A stretch of DNA of 10,109 nt from Pseudomonadota bacterium. Lineage in GTDB: Bacteria; Pseudomonadota; Gammaproteobacteria; Steroidobacterales; Woeseiaceae. Position numbers and translations under genes: made by a program. Within the stretch, counting starts at the first letter, position 1. Every line of letters begins with the position of its first letter. The stretch is from contig JADFKA010000043.1 of the NCBI GenBank assembly GCA_022565135.1, forward strand, positions 1-10,109, in the 5' to 3' direction. Shown here one piece after another: positions 1-7,875 of the stretch. The notes beneath the pieces are model-generated. The model worked only from the letters and a program-made list of their open reading frames with translations, was not told the origin of the DNA and did not search any database.

Positions 1-1
1 G

Positions 2-1402
2 TTCGCGTCCCGTTGTGGCATCTCGGCTGACCTGTCGGGGCCGATCAACGATCGCACAATGTTTCATTGCGATAACGCTTACTACCTCGAAGATGTTCAC
101 ATTTTGTCGCACCGTTGCAAAACCAACACCGTATCGAACACTGCGTTTCGCGGCTTCGGCGGCCCACAGGGTATGTTCGCGATCGAATACGCAATCGACG
201 ATATTGCTCGTACGCTCGACATGGATCCGCTCGAAGTTCGCAGGCGAAACTTCTATGGCGTCGGCGAACGCGATGTCACCCAGTATGAGCAAAAAATTGA
301 AGACAACATCATTGCCGACATCGTCGACAAACTTGAGGTGGATGCTGACTATATTGAGCGCCGCAAGGCAATTCGGGAATTCAATGCGACGAGCCTGATC
401 CTGAAGCGCGGCATTGCACTGACTCCCGTTAAGTTCGGAATTTCATTCACGGCAACACACCTCAACCAGGCAGGCGCGCTCATACATGTGTACAAGGATG
501 GCAGTGTGCACTTGAATCATGGCGGTACTGAAATGGGGCAGGGGCTGTTTATCAAGGTTGCTCAGGTTGTTGCCGATGAGCTTGGCATCGGTATCGACAA
601 CATTCGACTGAATGCGTCGGACACGAGCAGAGTACCCAATGCGTCGGCAACAGCGGCATCGAGCGGTTCCGACATGAACGGCAAGGCGGCGCAAATCGCT
701 GCAGCCAAAATTCGGCGGCGACTCACGGCATTCGCGGCGCGACATTTTGCGGTAGCGGAGGGCGCTATCGACTTTCGGTTGAATGCAGTCCACGTCGGTG
801 ATTCGACGTTGAGCTTTGCCGAGCTCGTGCAACTCGCGTGGTTCGATCGCGTGTCTTTGTCGGCAATCGGCTTCTACAAGACGCCAAAGATTCATTACGA
901 TCGCGAAACGTTCAGCGGTCGGCCGTTCTTCTATTTTGCTTACGGGGCTGCTGTGTCAGAGGTCGTCGTCGACACACTGACGGGTGAGCACCGCGTGATC
1001 CGTGTAGATATCGTGCACGATTGCGGTGACTCGCTGAACCCGGCTGTCGATATGGGCCAGGTTGAGGGAGGGTTTATCCAGGGCGTAGGCTGGCTAACGT
1101 CAGAAGAACTGTGGTGGAACGAGGCGGGTGAACTCAAGACTCATGCACCTTCTACCTACAAAATCCCGACCTGTTCCGACTTGCCGACGGACTTTCGCGT
1201 AGAGCTCCTCGAGAACGCGGCGAATCGCGAAGACACAATCTACCGGTCGAAAGCTGTCGGCGAGCCGCCACTGATGCTCTGTTTTTCGGTGTTTCATGCG
1301 ATTCGCGATGCAATAGCGTGCGCTGACCGGCCATTACCCGACCTGCAGGCACCCGCGACACCTGAGGCGGTCCTGCGGGCGGTCGAGGGGCTCGATTCAT
1401 GA
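2..1402 (+). CDS. xdhB: Xanthine dehydrogenase molybdopterin-binding (large) subunit, 3' part
   Basis: Partial gene: the frame is open from position 2, so the ATG at 59 is internal and the start lies upstream. The 466 residues visible are roughly the C-terminal 60% of a normal ~770-residue subunit. The enzyme hydroxylates hypoxanthine to xanthine and xanthine to urate in the cytoplasm, using a molybdenum cofactor, with an XdhA partner carrying FeS clusters and FAD. Seen in the fragment: AFRGFGGPQG (residues 48-57; its first Arg matches bovine Arg880, which orients substrate), GGTEMGQGL (174-182, cofactor pocket), a SATAASSGSDMNG stretch (215-227) and VGEPP (419-423; its Glu matches catalytic Glu1261). 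The FGGKE glutamate expected earlier is outside the window. The stop overlaps the xdhC start by four bases (ATGA). Family call is very secure. Confidence 0.97.
   Translation, partial: FASRCGISADLSGPINDRTMFHCDNAYYLEDVHILSHRCKTNTVSNTAFRGFGGPQGMFAIEYAIDDIARTLDMDPLEVRRRNFYGVGERDVTQYEQKIEDNIIADIVDKLEVDADYIERRKAIREFNATSLILKRGIALTPVKFGISFTATHLNQAGALIHVYKDGSVHLNHGGTEMGQGLFIKVAQVVADELGIGIDNIRLNASDTSRVPNASATAASSGSDMNGKAAQIAAAKIRRRLTAFAARHFAVAEGAIDFRLNAVHVGDSTLSFAELVQLAWFDRVSLSAIGFYKTPKIHYDRETFSGRPFFYFAYGAAVSEVVVDTLTGEHRVIRVDIVHDCGDSLNPAVDMGQVEGGFIQGVGWLTSEELWWNEAGELKTHAPSTYKIPTCSDLPTDFRVELLENAANREDTIYRSKAVGEPPLMLCFSVFHAIRDAIACADRPLPDLQAPATPEAVLRAVEGLDS
1385..1390 (+). promoter_or_regulatory. Ribosome binding site of xdhC
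   Basis: GAGGGG lies inside the last codons of xdhB, eight bases before the xdhC ATG at 1399. It supports that start and the four-base ATGA overlap between the two genes. Confidence 0.6.
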
Positions 1403-2451
1403 ACGAGTGGATCGACGAGCTTGCCGATTTGACGGCTGCGGGCGAACGCGTCGTTGTGGTAACGGTCGCCGGCATTCGGGGGTCTGCGCCGCGTGAAGTC
1501 GGCGCCAAGATGATTGTGACGGTTGCGGACACTCTTGGCACAATCGGCGGCGGCCAGCTCGAATACCAATGCACACACATTGCATGTGACATGCTCGGCG
1601 ATGACGTAAGCCGGACCATGCGAACATTTCCGCTCGGCACGTCGATGGGCCAATGCTGTGGTGGCGTCGTGGACGTACTGTTCGAACCAATGGCCAGTGG
1701 CTTGCCGGGCTGGCTGCGCGATCTCAGGGCGCTGCACGGACAGCGCGAGCCCGCCGTTATCTGCACAGACCTGCGTGAGACCGCCGACAAATTTATCATT
1801 ACGGCTGCAGGCACTTTCGGTCTGGTGGATGGCGACACGGTAAGTGTCATTGTCAGACGGGCGCGTGACAGTCTTGCAAGTGGCCAGCCGGCGCAACGCG
1901 ATGACCGCTGGTTTCTTGAACCTGTCGTCGGCAGCGACCTGAATATTGCGGTGTTCGGTGCGGGGCATGTTGGATCCGCAGTCGTGCGGTGCATGTCCGC
2001 GCTCGACAGCAATATTCGCTGGATCGACAGCCGTCGAAACATTTTCCGCGGTACCGCGTCGAATGTGCGGACGATCGAGAGTACTGATCCATCACTTGAA
2101 GTCGCCGCGATGCCGTCAAACAGTTTTTATCTTGTCATGACTCACAGCCACGCGCTCGACTTCGAAATCTGCGATCGGGTCCTGCGGCGCGGCGATGCCG
2201 CGTATTGTGGTTTGATTGGCTCGAAATCAAAACGGCGACGCTTCGAAAAACGTTATCGATCTCAGGGTATGCGACAGGAGATCATTGACCAACTTATCTG
2301 CCCGATCGGTGTCGATGGCATAAGTGGCAAGAAGCCAGCCGAGATCGCTGTGGCAGCAGCGGCCGAAGTTCTGCAAGCATACAATCGTGCGGTGCGTGGA
2401 GTCAGTACGCTGTATCCTGACAACGTCCATCCACTCCACAAAAATAAATAA
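1399..2451 (+). CDS. xdhC: Xanthine dehydrogenase accessory protein XdhC
   Basis: 350 residues. XdhC proteins bind the molybdenum cofactor, help convert it to the sulfurated form and deliver it to XdhB; they are not part of the finished enzyme. The N-terminal XdhC/CoxI domain shows GSAPREVGAKM (28-38), GTIGGGQLE (47-55) and a Cys pair in MGQCCGG (83-89; the Cys are 86 and 87), a position known to matter for cofactor binding in this family. The C-terminal Rossmann-like domain begins with NIAVFGAGHVG (182-192) and contains MTHSHALD (247-254), GLIGSKSKRRRF (271-282) and CPIGVDGISGKKPAEIA (301-317). The ATG overlaps the xdhB stop and has a GAGGGG ribosome site. Directly following its client gene is the usual arrangement. 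Nothing looks damaged. Confidence 0.97.
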   Translation: MNEWIDELADLTAAGERVVVVTVAGIRGSAPREVGAKMIVTVADTLGTIGGGQLEYQCTHIACDMLGDDVSRTMRTFPLGTSMGQCCGGVVDVLFEPMASGLPGWLRDLRALHGQREPAVICTDLRETADKFIITAAGTFGLVDGDTVSVIVRRARDSLASGQPAQRDDRWFLEPVVGSDLNIAVFGAGHVGSAVVRCMSALDSNIRWIDSRRNIFRGTASNVRTIESTDPSLEVAAMPSNSFYLVMTHSHALDFEICDRVLRRGDAAYCGLIGSKSKRRRFEKRYRSQGMRQEIIDQLICPIGVDGISGKKPAEIAVAAAAEVLQAYNRAVRGVSTLYPDNVHPLHKNK

Positions 2452-2452
2452 C

Positions 2453-3640
2453 ATGGAAGCCTACATTTTCGACTGGCTCAATTTGCTTGCGCGCTGGCTG
2501 CATTTCATCACCGGCATTGCATGGATTGGCTCATCCTTTTATTTCATTTGGCTGGACAATCATCTCGAGGCACCGCAACTGTCGGCCGACGACGAGAAAG
2601 GTGTCAGCGGCGAAGTCTGGTCTGTGCACGGCGGCGGCTTTTACCACGCACAAAAATACCACGCTGCACCGCGTGTCATTCCTGAATCTCTGCACTGGTT
2701 CAAGTGGGAGGCCTACTGGACGTGGATGTCAGGCATGTTTCTGCTGGTTCTCATCTATTGGTATGGTGCTGAGGTCTACCTGATCGACCCCATGATTGCG
2801 CAGCTGTCGCCGCTGACTGCGATTTCAATTGCCGCGGCGTTTATTGTCGGTGGCTGGCTTGTCTATGATCTGCTGTGCAAGTCGCCTCTCGGCGCTAATG
2901 AGAACGTGTTTGGTGGTGTTTTATTCGTGCTTGTGTCGCTGCTTGCATGGGGTCTGTGCCAGTTATTCAGCGGTCGGGGTGCGTACATCCATTTCGGCGT
3001 CGTACTCGGCACGATCATGGTCGCGAACGTATTTTTTGTGATCATTCCTGGCCAACGAAAAATGATCAGTGCGGCTGAGCGGGGCGAAGCACCCGATCCC
3101 AAGCTGGGCATTAGCGCAAAACAGCGTTCGGTGCACAACACCTACTTTACGTTGCCGGTCCTGTTCGTCATGACGAGCAACCATTACGCGATGACCTACA
3201 GCCATGAATACAATTGGGCAATCCTGATCGCGATCGCACTCGCTGGTGCATTGATTCGTGTTTACTTTGTTGCGCGCCATCAAGGCAAGGCATCACCCGT
3301 ACCGATTATCATCGCTTTTGTTTTACTTGCTGGCGTTGCGGCTCTCATAACGCCAAGGACGAGCGCGGCGTCTGGTGAAGCTGTTGTTTTTGACGATGTC
3401 CGGGCGATCGTTCACGATCGCTGTACGACCTGCCATTCGAGCACGCCAACGCATGCGGCATTTCCCGCGGCACCTGCGGGCGTTGTCCTGGATACCGATG
3501 CGCAGATCGTCACCGAGATCCAACGCATCCACCAGCAAACAGTTGTGACCCGGGTCATGCCGATTGGCAACCTGACCGGTATCAGCGAGCAGGAACGAGA
3601 GTTGCTCGATCGCTGGTATCAGGCCAGCGTGAGCAACTGA
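2453..3640 (+). CDS. puuD: Membrane-bound urate oxidase with C-terminal cytochrome c domain (urate hydroxylase PuuD)
   Basis: 395 residues. Oxidises urate to 5-hydroxyisourate in the cytoplasmic membrane and passes electrons to a covalently bound heme c rather than forming peroxide. The N-terminal Urate_ox_N region has a conserved opening with HFITGIAWIGSSFYF (17-31), then GGGFYH (60-65), KSPLGAN, IIPGQRKM and KQRSVHNTYFTLP. I count about eight hydrophobic segments (near 9-34, 88-107, 117-138, 149-166, 174-193, 229-246, 251-270, 281-298). The C-terminal domain has one heme site CTTCH (Cys324, Cys327, His328; bases 3422-3436) and a likely axial Met369 in TRVMPIGN. The ATG at 2453 is chosen over in-frame starts inside xdhC because homologues begin at the membrane segment; it sits one base after the xdhC stop and lacks a clear ribosome site, suggesting translational coupling. 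Its stop overlaps the puuE start by one base. Confidence 0.95.
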   Translation: MEAYIFDWLNLLARWLHFITGIAWIGSSFYFIWLDNHLEAPQLSADDEKGVSGEVWSVHGGGFYHAQKYHAAPRVIPESLHWFKWEAYWTWMSGMFLLVLIYWYGAEVYLIDPMIAQLSPLTAISIAAAFIVGGWLVYDLLCKSPLGANENVFGGVLFVLVSLLAWGLCQLFSGRGAYIHFGVVLGTIMVANVFFVIIPGQRKMISAAERGEAPDPKLGISAKQRSVHNTYFTLPVLFVMTSNHYAMTYSHEYNWAILIAIALAGALIRVYFVARHQGKASPVPIIIAFVLLAGVAALITPRTSAASGEAVVFDDVRAIVHDRCTTCHSSTPTHAAFPAAPAGVVLDTDAQIVTEIQRIHQQTVVTRVMPIGNLTGISEQERELLDRWYQASVSN

Positions 3641-4545
3641 TGTCCGACGACATTTACCCAAGAGATCTGCGCGGCTACGGCGCACATCCGCTAGCGGCGA
3701 ATTGGCCTGGCGACGCACGTATTGCCGTGCAGTTCGTGATCAATTATGAAGAAGGCGCAGAGAACTGTGTCCTGCACGGCGATTCAGCTTCGGAGGCGTT
3801 CCTCTCGGAGATCATCGGTGCGGTGCCCATCGACAATCAACGGCACATGAGCATGGAGTCGCTGTATGAATATGGTTCACGCGCGGGATTCTGGCGTTTG
3901 CATCGACTGTTCAGCGAGCGCGTGCTCCCTGTAACCGTATTCGGTGTTGCGATGGCGCTGGAACGAAATCCCGATGTCGTAAAGGCGATGCAAGCAGCCG
4001 ATTGGGAGATTGCAAGCCACGGCTATCGCTGGATCGATTATCAATTTGTTGACGAAGATACCGAACGCGCGCATCTGCACAAGGCGATCGACATTCATAC
4101 GCGCGTGACTGGCACAAGGCCGCACGGCTGGTACCTGGGGCGCTGCAGCCCACGAAGTCACGGCCTCGTTGCCGAAGAGGGCGGCTTTAGCTACAACGCG
4201 GACTGTTACTCGGATGATCTGCCGTATTGGGACCGCTCGTTCGAGACGCCGCAACTCATGGTGCCATACACACTCGATGCCAATGATATGCGCTTCGCCA
4301 CGGCGCAGGGTTTCAATTCCGGCGGGCAGTTCTTTGAATATCTGAAAGACACCTTTGATGTCCTGTACGCCGAGGGCTCCCGAATGATGTCAGTCGGCCT
4401 GCACTGCCGATTGGCCGGGAGACCCGGTCGCGCCGCCGCCGTTGCCAGGTTTCTCGACTATGTTGTTGTGCACGATAACGTATGGGTCGCTCGACGAATC
4501 GATATCGCCGATCACTGGCGTGCGCAGCATCCCGCGGAGTCCTGA
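3640..4545 (+). CDS. puuE: Allantoinase PuuE (polysaccharide-deacetylase fold)
   Basis: 301 residues, the usual length of PuuE. Hydrolyses allantoin to allantoate in the cytoplasm. It belongs to the NodB/polysaccharide deacetylase superfamily and is unrelated to the amidohydrolase-type allantoinase AllB. Visible landmarks are the opening PRDLRGYG (7-14), the strand and acidic turn FVINYEEGAE (32-41), EYGSRAGFWRL (77-87), the catalytic-region motif SHGYRW (126-131), GWYLGR (163-168) and GLHCRLAGRPGR (253-264). The last is characteristic of PuuE rather than of sugar deacetylases. The TGATG junctions at both ends (puuD stop/puuE start and puuE stop/uraD start) show tight translational coupling. 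Placement between urate oxidase and OHCU decarboxylase fits the pathway. PuuE enzymes have been reported to need no metal, which I cannot judge here. Confidence 0.95.
   Translation: MSDDIYPRDLRGYGAHPLAANWPGDARIAVQFVINYEEGAENCVLHGDSASEAFLSEIIGAVPIDNQRHMSMESLYEYGSRAGFWRLHRLFSERVLPVTVFGVAMALERNPDVVKAMQAADWEIASHGYRWIDYQFVDEDTERAHLHKAIDIHTRVTGTRPHGWYLGRCSPRSHGLVAEEGGFSYNADCYSDDLPYWDRSFETPQLMVPYTLDANDMRFATAQGFNSGGQFFEYLKDTFDVLYAEGSRMMSVGLHCRLAGRPGRAAAVARFLDYVVVHDNVWVARRIDIADHWRAQHPAES
4536..4539 (+). promoter_or_regulatory. Ribosome binding site of uraD
   Basis: GGAG lies five bases before the ATG at 4545 and inside the end of puuE. It favours that ATG over the in-frame upstream ATG at 4482, which is buried in puuE. 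Confidence 0.5.
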
Positions 4546-5063
4546 TGTCAGCAGCACGACAAACAGCATCGGCAATCGTATCGCGCTATGGCGGCATCTA
4601 CGAACATTCTCCCTGGGTTGCTGAAATAACGGCGTCGCAGTTAGTTGGTCTCGACGATATCGACCGTATTGCTGACATCATGGCCGACTGCGTCGACAAT
4701 GCGTCGGATGAGCGGCGGCTGGCACTGATACGAGCGCATCCGGAACTGGCGGGCAGAACCAAAATTTCGGACACCTTGACCAAGGATTCGAGCGACGAGC
4801 AGTCTAGCGCAGGACTTGATTATTGCTCTGCCGATGAATATGAGAAATTTCACAGCTTGAATAACGCATACCATGAGAAATTTGGTTTTCCGTTCGTGAT
4901 GGCGGTTCGTGATAGCAGCCGAGCCGAGATACTTGCGGCATTCGAACACAGGCTTGGCAACGATCAGGCGGCAGAATTTGAAATGGCGTTAAGCGAGATT
5001 CACAAGATTGCACGATTGCGCCTGCGCGCGATGGATGCAAGTGCTCCATTAAATTCACCGTGA
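4545..5063 (+). CDS. uraD: 2-oxo-4-hydroxy-4-carboxy-5-ureidoimidazoline (OHCU) decarboxylase
   Basis: 172 residues, normal for the family. Decarboxylates OHCU stereospecifically to S-allantoin, the third step from urate. Seen: GGIYEHSPWVAE (16-27), the hallmark of the N-terminal part; RAHPELAG (63-70), whose His65 is the expected catalytic histidine; SSDEQSSAGL (82-91); FPFVMAVR (115-122), the substrate-pocket strand; and EHRL plus an ALSEIHKIARLRL helix at the C-terminus. The ATG at 4545 overlaps the puuE stop by one base and has GGAG five bases upstream; starting here gives the family's usual N-terminus, while the next in-frame upstream ATG (4482) would add 21 residues encoded within puuE. 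The stop overlaps the alc GTG start by four bases. The preceding enzyme, HIU hydrolase, is not encoded in the window. Confidence 0.95.
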   Translation: MSAARQTASAIVSRYGGIYEHSPWVAEITASQLVGLDDIDRIADIMADCVDNASDERRLALIRAHPELAGRTKISDTLTKDSSDEQSSAGLDYCSADEYEKFHSLNNAYHEKFGFPFVMAVRDSSRAEILAAFEHRLGNDQAAEFEMALSEIHKIARLRLRAMDASAPLNSP

Positions 5064-6052
5064 CGGAAAAACCAGTGTCAGAAGAGCAACACCCTTTTCA
5101 CGAATGGATTCAGCTCGAGCAGCCGCGGCTGGGGTCGCGTGTGACCTATGCGACGGACGAATTCTTCGCCGCAAAAGAACGACTTATCGACGCCAGGGCA
5201 CCGGTATTCATCGACGATAAGTACGACGATCATGGCAAATGGATGGATGGCTGGGAAAGTCGGCGCAAGCGCACACCCGGAAACGACCACTGCATTATCC
5301 GCCTGGGTGTACCGGGTGTTGTACATGGCGTCGATATGGACACAAGTTACTTTACGGGCAACTTTCCGCCTGAGGTCTCACTCGATGCCTGCGTCAGCGA
5401 CGCTGACGTGCCGGCCGTCCAGTGGACAGAGCTATTGCCGAAAACCGGACTGCAAGGCGATAATCATCATTTTCTGGTTATCGACAGTGAGTCGGTCTGG
5501 ACTCACCTGCGCCTCAATATTTTCCCCGATGGCGGCCTGGCACGACTGCGCATATACGGCGAGGTGAAGCCCGTCCTGGCATCACCCGGCGACGTGATCG
5601 ATCTCGTCGCGCTCGAAAACGGCGGTCGCGCAATTGCCTGCAGCAACGAGCATTACGGCAGCATGCATAATCTCAACGTTGCCGGGCGGGGTGTCAACAT
5701 GGGTGATGGTTGGGAAACGGCTCGCCGTCGGGGGCCGGGTAATGACTGGGTCATTCTTGCATTGGGTCATGTCGGGGTAATCGAGAGTGTCGAGATCGAT
5801 ACGGCACACTTCAAAGGCAATTACCCAGACCGTGTCTCTCTGCAAGCCGCATTGTTCGATGGTGACGTGAGCGCCGACAGTAAACAGTGGCAATCGCTAC
5901 TGCCTGATACAAAGCTCGAAATGGACAGACAGCACGAATTCAAATCCGAGCTTGAAGACATTGGTGCGGTCAGCCATGCGCGCATGGCAATCTATCCCGA
6001 CGGTGGAGTTAGCCGCCTGCGACTTTATGGCCGGCCTTTTCGCGAGGAGTGA
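5060..6052 (+). CDS. alc: Allantoicase (allantoate amidinohydrolase)
   Basis: 330 residues with a GTG start overlapping the uraD stop (GTGA). Splits allantoate into ureidoglycolate and urea. The protein is two tandem copies of the allantoicase beta-sandwich domain. Copy 1 (about 64-167) has GWESRRKRTPGNDHCIIRLG, VDMDTSYFTGNFP and FPDGGLARLRIYG. Copy 2 (about 217-324) has GWETARRRGPGNDWVILALG, IDTAHFKGNYP and YPDGGVSRLRLYG. The conserved lead-in APVFIDDKYDDHGKWMDGWE (47-66) precedes copy 1. There is no good ribosome site before 5060, so translation probably depends on uraD; an in-frame GTG at 5075 is an alternative that would remove five residues. This release of urea, rather than ammonia through allantoate amidohydrolase, fits the AllA-type lyase that follows. 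Confidence 0.96.
   Translation: MTEKPVSEEQHPFHEWIQLEQPRLGSRVTYATDEFFAAKERLIDARAPVFIDDKYDDHGKWMDGWESRRKRTPGNDHCIIRLGVPGVVHGVDMDTSYFTGNFPPEVSLDACVSDADVPAVQWTELLPKTGLQGDNHHFLVIDSESVWTHLRLNIFPDGGLARLRIYGEVKPVLASPGDVIDLVALENGGRAIACSNEHYGSMHNLNVAGRGVNMGDGWETARRRGPGNDWVILALGHVGVIESVEIDTAHFKGNYPDRVSLQAALFDGDVSADSKQWQSLLPDTKLEMDRQHEFKSELEDIGAVSHARMAIYPDGGVSRLRLYGRPFREE
6044..6049 (+). promoter_or_regulatory. Strong ribosome binding site deciding the allA TTG start
   Basis: GAGGAG ends nine bases before the TTG at 6059 and overlaps the alc stop region. No ATG or GTG in the allA frame lies at a comparable distance, so this site supports TTG as the true start. Confidence 0.6.
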
Positions 6053-6058
6053 CTGATC

Positions 6059-6553
6059 TTGATTACGCTGCAGCCACAGTCGCTGACAAGTGAACGATTT
6101 GCGCCATACGGCGATGTAATCGAGACGCTGGTCAATCGCGCGACGGCAATGAATGCTGCGCGATTCGACCGCTTTGACGATCTTGGTACGGTTGAAACAG
6201 ATGGCACTGGCCGTGTCGCCATCAGCATCGTGCGCTGTCGCATTGCGACACCACTGCCGCATCGCTTTGACATGGTCGAACGACATGCGCTGGGCAGCCA
6301 GGCTTTCATGCCGTTGACGCCGTGCCGTTTCATCGTTGTTGTGGCACCGGCCGAAGAGAGCGTCGAGGTGGCGGATCTTCGCGCATTCGTGACCAATGGG
6401 CGTCAGGGCGTCAACTACCATCGCGGCACCTGGCATATGCCCTTGATCGCCTTCGAGGCAGGCCAGGAGTTTCTCGTCATCGACAGGGCTGGCGATACGC
6501 CTGACTGTGACGAACACAGCCTCGAAGAGGCTGTCACCGTGGCCGAGATTTAA
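6059..6553 (+). CDS. allA: Ureidoglycolate lyase
   Basis: 164 residues, close to the ~160 of the E. coli enzyme. Converts S-ureidoglycolate to glyoxylate and a second urea, ending the pathway. Family landmarks: FAPYGDVIE (14-22) near the N-terminus, VERHALGSQAFMPL (73-86), which is the cupin core with an expected active-site His, and GVNYHRGTWHMP (117-128). The start is the rare codon TTG at 6059. It is preferred because a strong GAGGAG lies nine bases upstream and the resulting N-terminus MITLQPQSL aligns in length with homologues; the first in-frame ATG, at residue 31, would remove FAPYGDVIE. Six bases separate it from alc and three from guaD. The rare start could lower its expression relative to neighbours. 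Confidence 0.95.
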   Translation: MITLQPQSLTSERFAPYGDVIETLVNRATAMNAARFDRFDDLGTVETDGTGRVAISIVRCRIATPLPHRFDMVERHALGSQAFMPLTPCRFIVVVAPAEESVEVADLRAFVTNGRQGVNYHRGTWHMPLIAFEAGQEFLVIDRAGDTPDCDEHSLEEAVTVAEI

Positions 6554-6556
6554 TCA

Positions 6557-7852
6557 ATGCAACAGGCTTTTCGTGCATCGATTTATCATTGTCTCGAAGA
6601 CCCGGGCGAGGAGGGCCGGGATTCAGCAAGTGCCTACCTCGACGACGGACTGCTCGTTGTCGAAAATGGCGTGGTAACGAAACTGGGCCCCGCGGAGCAG
6701 TTGCTGCCGGAGTTACGCGACGATACGTCGGTCGAGGATTACAGTGGCAAACTGATTGTTCCTGGTTTGATCGATTGCCACGTACATTATTCTCAGCTCG
6801 ACATCATCGCGTCCTACGGTGGACAGTTGCTGGACTGGCTCATTCGTTACGCGTATGCGGAAGAGGCGCGATTTGCGGACAAGGATCATAGTGCGTCCGT
6901 GGCGGGAGTGTTTCTCGACGAACTATTGCGCAATGGGACGACGACGGCAATGGTGTTTACCACCGTCTTCCCACAGTCGGTCGATGCCATTTTCGAAGCT
7001 GCAGCCGAACGCAACATGCGCCTGATCGCTGGCAAAGTACTGATGGATCGACTGTGCCCTGACAATCTTCGTGATGATGCTGAGTCGGCATATACCGATA
7101 GCAAGGAATTGATTGAGCGATGGCACGGCCAGGGTCGTCTCGGGTACGCCATTACGCCACGTTTCGCACTAACCTCGAGTGACGAGCAGCTCGAGGCAGC
7201 GGGTCGGCTCGCAGCCGAATACCCCGATACATGGGTGCACACACACCTCGCCGAAAATACCGACGAAATCCGCGAAATTGGGAGACTGTTTCCAAAGAGT
7301 CGCAGTTATTTGGATGTCTATGACCGTTTTGGCCTGTTGCGTGAACGCTCGATATTTGCCCATTGTCTGCATCTCGACGAAACGGATCGGGACTTGATGG
7401 CCGAGAAGGGCGCTGCTGCAGCATTTTGCCCGACGTCCAACCTGTTCCTGGGCAGCGGTCTGTTTGATCTGCGAACGATGTCCTCAGCTGGCATAGCCGT
7501 TGGTCTTGCGACCGATGTGGGTGGCGGCACCAGCCTTTCGTTGCTGAGGACGATGAGCGAAGCGTATAAGGTTTTGCAGCTACAAGGGCAGACGCTGCCC
7601 GCGAATCGTGCGCTTTACCTGGCCACGCTGGGCGCAGCGCGAGCGCTGCGTCTCGACGATCGTATCGGCAATCTCGAGGCCGGCAAAGAAGCAGACTTTA
7701 TCGTACTCGATGCAGAAGGTTCGAGCATTGCTGCGCGGCGGGCGCAGGCAACGACATCAATTGACGAGTTGCTGTTTTCGCTGATATTTCTGGGCGACGA
7801 TCGCAACATCGGAGCGACGTATTTGCAGGGACGGCTCGCCAGTGACCGCTGA
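6557..7852 (+). CDS. guaD: Guanine deaminase
   Basis: 431 residues, an amidohydrolase-superfamily enzyme that deaminates guanine to xanthine and so feeds XdhAB. The metal site is complete: His75 and His77 in DCHVHYSQ (73-80), His228 or His230 in HTHLAEN (the second lines up with the human metal ligand), His269 in AHCLHL, and Asp320 in ATDVGGGTS. Arg202 in TPRFAL matches the guanine-contacting Arg of the human enzyme. LGDDRNI near the C-terminus is also typical of guanine deaminases and separates it from adenosine and cytosine deaminase relatives. The ATG is three bases after the allA stop, so it is most likely the last gene of the operon. The next gene is on the opposite strand, 23 bases away, with no clear terminator between them. 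Confidence 0.95.
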   Translation: MQQAFRASIYHCLEDPGEEGRDSASAYLDDGLLVVENGVVTKLGPAEQLLPELRDDTSVEDYSGKLIVPGLIDCHVHYSQLDIIASYGGQLLDWLIRYAYAEEARFADKDHSASVAGVFLDELLRNGTTTAMVFTTVFPQSVDAIFEAAAERNMRLIAGKVLMDRLCPDNLRDDAESAYTDSKELIERWHGQGRLGYAITPRFALTSSDEQLEAAGRLAAEYPDTWVHTHLAENTDEIREIGRLFPKSRSYLDVYDRFGLLRERSIFAHCLHLDETDRDLMAEKGAAAAFCPTSNLFLGSGLFDLRTMSSAGIAVGLATDVGGGTSLSLLRTMSEAYKVLQLQGQTLPANRALYLATLGAARALRLDDRIGNLEAGKEADFIVLDAEGSSIAARRAQATTSIDELLFSLIFLGDDRNIGATYLQGRLASDR

Positions 7853-7875
7853 TCTTAGCCTGGATATCTCACTAC

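Noticed and set aside
15..398. 127-codon plus-strand frame at the window start
   Set aside because: It is an out-of-frame shadow of the conserved xdhB coding sequence.
1152..2042. 296-codon open frame on the minus strand over xdhB/xdhC
   Set aside because: It is antisense to two strongly supported genes, has low-complexity Ser/Arg/Pro composition and no recognisable motif.
2324..2452. Upstream in-frame extension of puuD inside xdhC
   Set aside because: The added 43 residues are polar, lie wholly within the well-conserved xdhC end, and homologues begin at the MEAYIFDW membrane segment encoded from 2453.
4482..4544. Upstream ATG extension of uraD inside puuE
   Set aside because: The ATG at 4545 has a GGAG at the right distance, gives the typical N-terminus and forms the same TGATG junction as the previous gene pair.
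5249..6031. DNA-level tandem repeat in alc
   Set aside because: The similarity (GWE...GND...PDGG) is the normal two-domain protein repeat of allantoicase, diverged at nucleotide level, not a recent duplication.
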